64,000 nt of DNA from Acidimicrobiales bacterium (GTDB lineage: Bacteria > Actinomycetota > Acidimicrobiia > Acidimicrobiales > Poriferisodalaceae). The stretch covers positions 1,364,001 to 1,428,000 of the forward strand of contig JAWKIQ010000001.1 of the NCBI GenBank assembly GCA_041394185.1, given 5' to 3'. The notes under the pieces were generated by a model, which saw only the letters and a program-made list of their open reading frames with translations, ran no database searches and was not told the origin of the DNA. The first letter of the stretch is position 1; each line of letters opens with the position of its first letter. A program made the translations under genes and the position numbers. Positions 16,954-23,739 of the stretch are shown here, one piece after another.

Positions 16954-19572
16954 ATGGCATCGGCCCGCGACCTCTTTTCTGCCCTTCGGGCGACACTTGT
17001 CGTCGCGCTCATAGCAGCGGTATCGATCGCAGCGGTCCCTGCACCGGCATCTGCAGCCCAGCTCGTAGACCTGAGGTTCGACGACACGACCCCGGGGGTG
17101 CTGGTGGTCGAGTGGACTATCGACGACGCTGCTCGATCGACCCTGTTGTGGGGTACCGACACGACCTACGGACGGGCTGCGGTGAAGGCCACCCCGGCCA
17201 CTACCCACCGGGTCGAAATAATCGACGCCGAATGTGGCACTACCTACCACTTTGAGGTGGTGATGGTGGGCCCAGACGCGGTCGTCGCCAATAGCGCCGG
17301 CCACACCCACGTCACACCCGAATGTGAACCCCCAGGCGACCCGGCGCCAGACATGGGTGTGCCCGAGGTCGAAGTGGGACGCGACACAGCGATCGTCACT
17401 TGGCGGTCGGCAGCCCCCGGGTTCGGGTCGATCGTGTACGGCCGCGAACTGCCCTACGGCTCGGTCGTGACCGAGCCAGGTGAGTTGGCGGTCGATGTAC
17501 ACCAGGTGAAGCTCGAGGGGCTTCAGTGCTCGACCTCGTATCACTTCGCAGCCATTACCCGAACGGTCGATGGCCTGTTCGAATCCTCCGACGACAACGT
17601 GCTGACCACCACGGCATGCCAGACGTTCATCTCCGACGTGGGGGTCGACGTCGGATCCACCACGGCGACGTTGTCGTGGACGACCGCAGCGTTCGCCGAC
17701 TCGTGGGTCGACGTCGAGGCGGTGGGCACCTTCGATACGGTTGCGGGCACCACACATCGGGTCGATCTCACAGACCTTTCTTGCGCCACCGATTATCCAT
17801 ACGTCCTCGGGGCAACAGACCCGCTCGGTGCCGAGTTCTCGGTATCGGGCGAGTTCTCGACGCCCGCGTGCGATCAGACCGACCCCATCCCCGGCCTGCC
17901 CGGCCAGGACGCGACACCCAACAATCCGACACCGGCCATTGCCGATCCAGTGGTAGAGCTGGGAGAGACGAGCCTGGCCGTCTCGTGGACCACAGACGTC
18001 GTCACCGGCGGCCAGGTGGCGTGGGCGCTGATCCGCGACCCGGCCGGCGTCGAACCCGCCTGGACGGTGTTGGCGACCCCTGACGCGGGTGTCGCCCACC
18101 GCGTCGACATCTACGAACTGGAATGTGGCACCGACTACTCGCTGCGCATCGAGGTGATCTCGGCGACGGGGGCCAGGGTCGAGCAGCCGCTGGAGGCATC
18201 CACGCTTGCATGCGGCTCGGGTATCGAGATCGATCCCCCGACCACCACCGACCCTGAAGAACCCGCAACTCCCCCGCTGCGAGTCATCCACGAGAAGGTC
18301 GCCGACGTATCGAAGACTTCCGCGACGCTGGTTTGGGTGACCGACCTTCCGGGAACCGGAGTTGTCCGCTTCGACAGTGTCGAGGCCGCCAACGATGGCC
18401 TCGACCGACAGGTGTCCAGCTCGGTGCCTGGCGTCAGCCAGCGGCTCGTGCTGAACGATCTCCAGTGCGGAACCAGCTATCTCTATTCGATCTCGGCCAT
18501 CTCCGCCGCGGGCGTGACAACCGATGCACAGCCGGGCGAGTTCCGCACCAACAACTGCGAAGGCGCCGACCTGATCGACATCGACGTGCGGCCAAGTGAC
18601 ACTGCCGTGGTCGTGGCCTGGAAAACCGACGTGCGAGCCGACTCGTTGGTGATCTTCGGCGTCGACCGAACCTACGGCGCAGCGGTGTACTCGCCGGCCC
18701 GGACGACCGACCACCAGATGGTTCTCAACGGTCTGCGCTGCGACACGACCTACCACCTGAGGGTCATGTCCAATACCGGCTCTGGTGCGGCGACATACAG
18801 CGCCGACATGTCTACGACTACCCAGCCCTGCCGGTCCGATCCCACCGATCCGGGGCCCGGCCCCATAGACCCCACCGACCCAGGGCCAGGCCCCACAGAC
18901 CCGGGACCCGACCCCGCAGACCCAGGGCCGGACCCCACCGACCCCGGAACCGACCCAGGGCCGGACCCCACCGATCCCGGACCCGACCCCACAGACCCGG
19001 GCCCGGCGACGCCGCTGGCGTTGACCGACGTCGAGGTCACGGCGGGCTTGGTGACGGCCACGGTTTCGTGGATCACCGACAAGCCATCGATCGGCGCAGC
19101 CGAATACGGCCTCAGCACCGCCTACGGCAGCCGCGTCGACTCGACCGACCAGGCCATGCGTCACCTGGTGACCATCGGTGGCCTGAGCTGCTCGACGACG
19201 TACCACCTGCGCGTGTTCGCTCGCGCCAGCGATGGCAGCGCAGCTGCCTCGAACGACGTCAGCTTCGGCACACAACCATGCCCGGACGACACCCTGAGGT
19301 TCGTGGGCGTCAACGCCGCCACCGACGCCGACCGGGCCGTGGTGCTGGTCACTACCTCTGTCGAGGCGGCGGTGCGGGTCAGATGGGGTGAGGGGTCGAG
19401 CCTCACCAACGCCATCGGGCCGACCCAGCCAGCGCTGGTGCACAGCATCGAGCTGGAGAACCTGGCCTGCGGGACCACCTATGGCTATCAGGTCGAAGCA
19501 ACCACCGCAGATCGGTTCGCGAACACGACAAGGCTCGAGTTCACAACCCCACAGTGCCGCGCCAGTGGGTAG
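16954..19572 (+). CDS. Secreted protein with about seven fibronectin-III-like repeats
   Basis: 872 residues from ATG 16954. The N-terminus is a signal peptide (LRATLVVALIAAVSIAAVP, cleavage near ASAAQ). The rest is a tandem array of roughly 95-residue beta-sandwich modules. Each has a Val/Thr-rich entry strand ending in W (VVEWTIDD, IVTWRS, TLSWTT, AVSWTT, LVWVTD, VSWITD), a G-x-x-x-YG turn, and a late C-T-Y/D-Y-x-F/L motif (CGTTYHFEV, CSTSYHFAA, CGTDYSLRI, CGTSYLYSI, CDTTYHLRV, CSTTYHLRV, CGTTYGYQV). This resembles fibronectin III / purple-acid-phosphatase N-terminal modules, with a conserved Cys pair per repeat. No catalytic domain is visible, so it is probably a scaffold or adhesin. The Pro-rich membrane protein gene starts 10 bases after the stop. 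Confidence 0.85.
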   Translation: MASARDLFSALRATLVVALIAAVSIAAVPAPASAAQLVDLRFDDTTPGVLVVEWTIDDAARSTLLWGTDTTYGRAAVKATPATTHRVEIIDAECGTTYHFEVVMVGPDAVVANSAGHTHVTPECEPPGDPAPDMGVPEVEVGRDTAIVTWRSAAPGFGSIVYGRELPYGSVVTEPGELAVDVHQVKLEGLQCSTSYHFAAITRTVDGLFESSDDNVLTTTACQTFISDVGVDVGSTTATLSWTTAAFADSWVDVEAVGTFDTVAGTTHRVDLTDLSCATDYPYVLGATDPLGAEFSVSGEFSTPACDQTDPIPGLPGQDATPNNPTPAIADPVVELGETSLAVSWTTDVVTGGQVAWALIRDPAGVEPAWTVLATPDAGVAHRVDIYELECGTDYSLRIEVISATGARVEQPLEASTLACGSGIEIDPPTTTDPEEPATPPLRVIHEKVADVSKTSATLVWVTDLPGTGVVRFDSVEAANDGLDRQVSSSVPGVSQRLVLNDLQCGTSYLYSISAISAAGVTTDAQPGEFRTNNCEGADLIDIDVRPSDTAVVVAWKTDVRADSLVIFGVDRTYGAAVYSPARTTDHQMVLNGLRCDTTYHLRVMSNTGSGAATYSADMSTTTQPCRSDPTDPGPGPIDPTDPGPGPTDPGPDPADPGPDPTDPGTDPGPDPTDPGPDPTDPGPATPLALTDVEVTAGLVTATVSWITDKPSIGAAEYGLSTAYGSRVDSTDQAMRHLVTIGGLSCSTTYHLRVFARASDGSAAASNDVSFGTQPCPDDTLRFVGVNAATDADRAVVLVTTSVEAAVRVRWGEGSSLTNAIGPTQPALVHSIELENLACGTTYGYQVEATTADRFANTTRLEFTTPQCRASG
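18838..19010 (+). repeat. PGPDPTDPG-type linker repeat
   Basis: A stretch of about 58 residues is made of variations on the units DPTDPGPG and DPGPDPTD, with 18 to 24-base spacing. It separates the last two fibronectin-like modules from the rest and should form an extended, acidic, proline-stiffened spacer. Confidence 0.85.
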
Positions 19573-19582
19573 TCTCGGGTCG

Positions 19583-20458
19583 GTGGAAGCACAGGCCTAC
19601 GCAGCCCCCAATCCTGCGCCCAGTCCAGACGTCAAGCCCGGCAAGTTCTGGTACTGGATTGCCGGAGCGCTGGGGCTGGCCGCGCTGGTTTTCGGCGCCC
19701 TGGGTGTGGCCAACATCGTCGGCCTCTTCTCCAACATCGAGCGCTTCACCAGCCCCCAGGTGTTGACCGTCACCACCGACCGGCCGGTCACGCGCACGGT
19801 GTTCACCGACACCCGATCGGCCAACGTCGACATCACGATCGTGCGTCTCGACGGTGGATCTACCCAACCGAGGGTGTTCTCCGCGGGCAGCGACTTCGAG
19901 TTCGAGGTCAACGGCGTGCCCTGGTACCGGGTTGCCGAGGTCAGGTTCCCCGACGCCGGAACCTTCGAAATGAGCGCAACACCCGTCGGCGCCGAGTTCG
20001 CCCTGGTGCCCGAGTTCGAACCCTTCTTCGTGCGGATCGGCGCCTGGTTCGGGGGCGCCGGCCTGGCGGCGGCCGCGGGCCTGGTGGTGCTGATAGTCAC
20101 CCTCGTCAGGCGTAGGCGCGCCAAGCGCAGACTCGAGCCTCCTATGGCCTCGTGGGGGCAACCGCCCGCCCCCGGCGGATGGCAAGCTCCGCCCCCGGCC
20201 GCACAAGACGGGTGGCAGCCACCGCCGCCTCCGCCGGCTTGGCCCGCGCCATCCCAGGCTCCAACTCCGCAAGGCGCTCAGCAGCCAGCGCCCGCCCCAC
20301 AACCCGAACCCGAGCCCGAACCCCAGGGACCTCCACCCAAGTCGTCGTCGTTCGACCCGTTCGCTCCGCCGCCGGCTCCGCGACCGCCCGACCCAACGCC
20401 GCCGTACAACCCCATCATCAATCCTCCGGAAGACTCGGGGCCGGTTTCGAAGGGTTGA
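19583..20458 (+). CDS. Proline-rich membrane protein of unknown function
   Basis: 291 residues from GTG 19583. Two membrane helices at about residues 20-45 (FWYWIAGALGLAALVFGALG) and 152-178 (GAWFGGAGLAAAAGLVVLIV) flank an extracellular domain of about 105 residues rich in beta strands (VLTVTTDRPVTRTVFTD). After the second helix comes RRRRAKRRLEPP, then a Pro/Gln/Ala-rich tail of about 95 residues (GGWQAPPPAAQDGWQPPPPP). This positive-inside topology puts the tail in the cytoplasm. The layout is common among actinobacterial envelope proteins. It probably shares a transcript with the fibronectin-like gene. Confidence 0.75.
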   Translation: MEAQAYAAPNPAPSPDVKPGKFWYWIAGALGLAALVFGALGVANIVGLFSNIERFTSPQVLTVTTDRPVTRTVFTDTRSANVDITIVRLDGGSTQPRVFSAGSDFEFEVNGVPWYRVAEVRFPDAGTFEMSATPVGAEFALVPEFEPFFVRIGAWFGGAGLAAAAGLVVLIVTLVRRRRAKRRLEPPMASWGQPPAPGGWQAPPPAAQDGWQPPPPPPAWPAPSQAPTPQGAQQPAPAPQPEPEPEPQGPPPKSSSFDPFAPPPAPRPPDPTPPYNPIINPPEDSGPVSKG

Positions 20459-20475
20459 TCGAGGGGCCCGTCGGC

Positions 20476-21396
20476 TCAGTCCCCGAACCTGCTCCTGCAA
20501 TCGGGTACCGGAGCCACCGCAATCCGCCCGCCACACGACGCCCCCACGAGGCTGGCGTCAGAAGTGTTCGGCGCCGCGGCGATCAGCAGGTCGCAAGCGA
20601 CCATGTCGCCCTCGCTGCATTCGTCGGACACCCTGCCGAGGCCCTCCGACGATGCCAAGATGAGGCCATCTGGCCCCAACTCGAGCCCCTCCGAGCACAA
20701 GCGCTCTGGCGAGCGTGCCTGGCCATCGGCGCCACATGCGACCGCGATCTGTCGGTACTCGCCAGGTCGGAAGGCCCTGAACCACAGCAGGTCACAGCCG
20801 AACATGCGACCTTTTCGGCAGTCGCTCGCCAGAGCGTCCAGCGAGGCATCGTCGCCGATCTGGGCCGCAAACCCGTCGAACGCGACGTCGAGATCATCGG
20901 CGAGGCAGTTCCCGATCGCTTCACCCATCACCTGGTCGGCCTCGTCGGATCGGCCCACTGCCAACACCCGTGCCGGGTCCGCCGCATTGACAAAGACGTA
21001 GGAGGCCACACATCGAGCACCCGGCCGGTCGACCTCGAAGCCCATCACCGCCGACAGCTGAGCCGCCACCTCGTCTTGGAACCATTGCTGATCGACCAGC
21101 GAGGGAACACAGTTGCGGGTCGCCTCGAACACCGCCACCCGGGCCTCGTCGCCATCCGGGCCGATCTCGCTGAGGGCGGCCTCTCTGGTCGAATCCTCGA
21201 TGATCGAGTCGAAGCACGACCGTTCCTCGGGCAACAAGAATCGGTACGCGGTGACGCCGCCAGGGTCGGCCCCTTGGTCGATCGCCGCCTGTCGCCTCGC
21301 CTCTGAGCTGACCGGGTCTACGTCGTCGGGCCCGCAGGCACCGGCCACGACTGCCAACGCCAGTACAGCCGCGCGAACCATCAGTCGCGCCCGCAT
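20476..21396 (-). CDS. Putative lipoprotein of unknown function
   Basis: 306 residues from ATG 21396 (MRARLMVRAAVLALAVVAGACG). The lipobox VAGAC gives a lipidated Cys near residue 20; a longer in-frame start exists but places the signal sequence internally. The mature part is rich in Asp, Glu and Cys (at least eight cysteines, e.g. RNCVPSLV, GARCVASYV, SDCRKGRMFGCDLLW, DECSEGDMVACDLL). Two segments share the pattern S-D/E-x-C-x-x-G-x-M-x-x-C-D-L-L, suggesting a duplicated disulfide-bonded motif. No family was recognised. It is divergent from the ArsC-like selenoprotein gene. Confidence 0.7.
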   Translation of the reverse strand: MRARLMVRAAVLALAVVAGACGPDDVDPVSSEARRQAAIDQGADPGGVTAYRFLLPEERSCFDSIIEDSTREAALSEIGPDGDEARVAVFEATRNCVPSLVDQQWFQDEVAAQLSAVMGFEVDRPGARCVASYVFVNAADPARVLAVGRSDEADQVMGEAIGNCLADDLDVAFDGFAAQIGDDASLDALASDCRKGRMFGCDLLWFRAFRPGEYRQIAVACGADGQARSPERLCSEGLELGPDGLILASSEGLGRVSDECSEGDMVACDLLIAAAPNTSDASLVGASCGGRIAVAPVPDCRSRFGD

Positions 21397-21506
21397 CGAG
21401 CCCGCCGGGGCGCGATTGTTCCGACCGCCAGAACCCACCGCCTCGACCGCGCAACAGGGCTGATACAAAACGACTCTCTCCTTTGCTCAGAGGCTACGAT
21501 CTTCAT

Positions 21507-21520
21507 CCCGGATATCCGGG
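21507..21520. promoter_or_regulatory. Perfect 14-bp palindrome CCCGGATATCCGGG
   Basis: A self-complementary 14-mer lies in the intergenic space between the divergent lipoprotein gene and the ArsC-like selenoprotein gene, 33 bases before the latter's ATG. The position and symmetry fit a dimeric repressor or activator site. A hairpin with no loop is unlikely. No regulator is encoded next to it. Confidence 0.45.
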
Positions 21521-21553
21521 TCCGAGCCCACTAACCACGGAGATGTTCTGCGG

Positions 21554-21925
21554 ATGGCGCGTGTAACCATCTATCACAACCCCAATTGAGGCTCTTCGAA
21601 GAATGCCTTGGCGGTCGCCGAGGCGAAGGGTTTGACCGAGGGCGAAGACTACGAAGTCGTCCTGTACATGAAGACACCACCAGATCGCGAGGCCCTCGAG
21701 CACATAGTCGAGGTTCTGGAGGACCCCGTCGAGGACCTGGTTCGCAAGGATTCCAGATTCAAGAAGCTCGAGCTCGACGAACAGGACTACGTCTCGAACC
21801 CGCAGGCAGTCGTCGACCTGCTGGTCGACGAGAAGGCGTTGCTTCAGCGGCCGCTGCTTGTCAGCGAGGGCCGCGCCATCATCGGTCGCCCCAAGGATCG
21901 CGTCGGCGACTTCCTCGACGCCTGA
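21554..21925 (+). CDS. ArsC-family arsenate reductase-like selenoprotein (UGA at the catalytic position)
   Basis: 123 residues from ATG 21554 with an in-frame TGA at 21587-21589 (codon 12). The N-terminus is MARVTIYHNPN-U-GSSKNAL. ArsC/Spx proteins have the thioredoxin-like start TIYHNPxCxxSR, where the Cys is the arsenate-attacking nucleophile, so Sec replaces it exactly. The rest aligns with ArsC throughout: YMKTPPDREALEHIVEVL, LVRKDSRFKKLEL (Arg-60 equivalent), LLQRPLLV (Arg-94) and AIIGRPKDRVGDFL (Arg-107), so the three anion-binding arginines are kept. Ignoring the UGA would give a 105-residue protein starting at TTG 21608 with no active site. The next gene starts 35 bases downstream. 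ArsC-like selenoproteins have been reported, mainly from sequence surveys. Real arsenate activity is not shown. Confidence 0.92.
21605..21624 (+). promoter_or_regulatory. SECIS hairpin in the ArsC-like selenoprotein gene
   Basis: Fifteen bases after the UGA, GCCUUGGC pairs with GCCGAGGC (8 bp with one U-G wobble) around a 4-base loop GGUC. The apical loop is 23 bases from the UGA, inside the usual bacterial range, and starts with G-G-U as in the SelB-binding loop of E. coli fdhF. The element lies fully inside coding sequence that encodes a conserved helix, as bacterial SECIS elements do. Confidence 0.85.
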
Positions 21926-21959
21926 GCCGCTCAGACGGCCTCGGGCCCAACAGTTCAAC

Positions 21960-23672
21960 ATGACCCAGGCAACCTCGCGCGCCCCCGGCGCGCCCACAGT
22001 TCTTCGCCTCAGGGCCTGGCAGCGAGCAGCCCTCGACCAGTTCCTCGCCTCTCCGCGTCCCGACTTCCTGGCCGTGGCCACCCCGGGCGCTGGCAAGACC
22101 ACGTTTGCGCTGACCGCGGCGCGCACGATGCTGGCCCAAGACCCCCAGACGCGGCTGGTGGTTGTGGCGCCGACGTCACACCTCAAATACCAGTGGGCCG
22201 ACTCGGCGGCCCGCTTCGGCATCGACCTCGAGCCCAACTGGTCATCATCTGATGGTGGGCTGCCAGACGAGGTCGACGGCATCGTCACCACGTACCAGCA
22301 GGTGGCGACGTCGGCGGCTGCCCTGCGCAAGCTGTGCGTCGACGCCTTCGTGGTGTTCGACGAAGTTCACCACGCCGGCGAAGACAAGGCCTGGGGTGAC
22401 GCGGTGACCACCGCATTCGAGCGCGCCGGCCGCCGGCTGGCGCTTTCCGGCACACCGTTTCGGTCCGACAGCTCACCGATTCCCTTTGTGCACTACAGCG
22501 GCGGCGACGAGGCCGTAGCCGACTTCGACTACGGATACGGACCTGCACTGGTCGACGGGGGCGTCGTCAGGCCGGTGTATTTCCCGCGATTCGACGGCTA
22601 TATGGAGTGGTCGGCCCCCGACGGCATGGTCATCAGCGCCACCTTTGACGACCCGCTCGATCGACAGCGCGCCAACCAGCGGTTGCGGGCTGCTCTGTCG
22701 CCTCGGGGTGACTGGCTGCCCACGGTCATAGGCCAGGCCCACGAGCAGCTCATGCGCATCCGACGCGACGAACAACCTCGCGCCGGGGCGTTGGCGATCG
22801 CCATCGATCTGGAACATGCGAGGGCCATTGCCGAACTGTTGCGTGCCCGGCACGGGGTGAGGGCCACTGTGGCGCTCAGCGACGACCCGAACGCATCCGA
22901 TCGCATAGCCGAGTTCGCGGCCGGCGACTCGCCCTGGATCGTGGCGGTGCGAATGGTCAGCGAGGGGGTCGACATCCCGCGGCTACGCATAGGTGTCTTC
23001 GCGACCACGACCACCACCGAGTTGTTCTTCCGGCAGGCCGTTGGGCGCCTGGTTCGCCTGACCCCTGATGGCGGAAGCCAGCGGGCGTTCATGTTCATCC
23101 CCGACGACTCGCGTCTGCGATCATGGGCCGAGCAGATCGCCCAGCAGCGTCGCCACAGCCTCAAACGCAGGGCCGGCGACGAAGACGACGATGTGATCGT
23201 GCACGCCGAGGTCGACGAGGTACCCGACCCGGCCGACGATTCCGAACAGCTCTCACTGTTCGATGTTCTCAGCGCCGTGACCCTGTCGTCTGGTCCACCC
23301 GAGATGACCGTGTTCGACGCCGCATTCGAAGACGTTCCCCCCGCGCCGACGTCGCCGGCCTTCGATATCGCCGAGCACGATCTGCTGCTCGAGCTGACGC
23401 CCCTGCCCGGGCGCTCGATGCGCCCTCAGACCGCCGGCTCGACGCCCCGCAAGGAACGCGAAGCACTTCGCGACAAGAACGCCGATGTCGTCGCAGAGCT
23501 GGTGGCCCTGACCGGCAAGAACCACGGCCAGGTTAACGCCGAGCTGAATCGGCGTTCCGGGGTGCGGTCGGTGGCCGAGGCGGGGCGTACACAGCTTCGC
23601 CAGCGACTAGAAGCCGCCGAAAGCTGGCGCCGCGAGATCTCCGGCCATCGGTCACCCTGGAGGGTTTCTTAA
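21960..23672 (+). CDS. Superfamily 2 DEAD/DEAH-box helicase
   Basis: 570 residues from ATG 21960 (MTQATSRAPGAPTVLRLRAWQ). Helicase motifs in order: Q-like RLRAWQRAALDQFL, Walker A AVATPGAGKTTFAL (about residue 40), Ia VVVAPTSHLKYQW, motif II FDEVHHAG (about 140), motif III LALSGTPFRSD, motif V VRMVSEGVDIPRLRIG and motif VI FFRQAVGRLVRL. The DEVH box and ResIII-like layout suggest an ATP-driven nucleic acid translocase. The C-terminal 170 residues are acidic, with no nuclease motif seen, and end in a helical segment (TGKNHGQVNAELNRRSGV) like that of some RNA/DNA helicases in actinobacteria. It follows the selenoprotein gene closely and may be co-transcribed. Confidence 0.87.
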   Translation: MTQATSRAPGAPTVLRLRAWQRAALDQFLASPRPDFLAVATPGAGKTTFALTAARTMLAQDPQTRLVVVAPTSHLKYQWADSAARFGIDLEPNWSSSDGGLPDEVDGIVTTYQQVATSAAALRKLCVDAFVVFDEVHHAGEDKAWGDAVTTAFERAGRRLALSGTPFRSDSSPIPFVHYSGGDEAVADFDYGYGPALVDGGVVRPVYFPRFDGYMEWSAPDGMVISATFDDPLDRQRANQRLRAALSPRGDWLPTVIGQAHEQLMRIRRDEQPRAGALAIAIDLEHARAIAELLRARHGVRATVALSDDPNASDRIAEFAAGDSPWIVAVRMVSEGVDIPRLRIGVFATTTTTELFFRQAVGRLVRLTPDGGSQRAFMFIPDDSRLRSWAEQIAQQRRHSLKRRAGDEDDDVIVHAEVDEVPDPADDSEQLSLFDVLSAVTLSSGPPEMTVFDAAFEDVPPAPTSPAFDIAEHDLLLELTPLPGRSMRPQTAGSTPRKEREALRDKNADVVAELVALTGKNHGQVNAELNRRSGVRSVAEAGRTQLRQRLEAAESWRREISGHRSPWRVS

Positions 23673-23739
23673 CCACTTTTCGTGACATTCTTGCCGAGTT
23701 GATCTATCTTGCTCACTCTACGCATTCAGGGAGAGTGGC

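Noticed and set aside
16759..19443. An 894-codon open frame on the minus strand, opposite the fibronectin-like gene
   Set aside because: It has no signal or domain, is antisense to a gene with a clear signal peptide and repeated modules, and long shadow frames are expected at this GC content.
21608..21925. A 105-residue ArsC-like protein starting at TTG 21608
   Set aside because: It would miss the first strand and the nucleophile of the fold; the upstream ATG and UGA fit the family.
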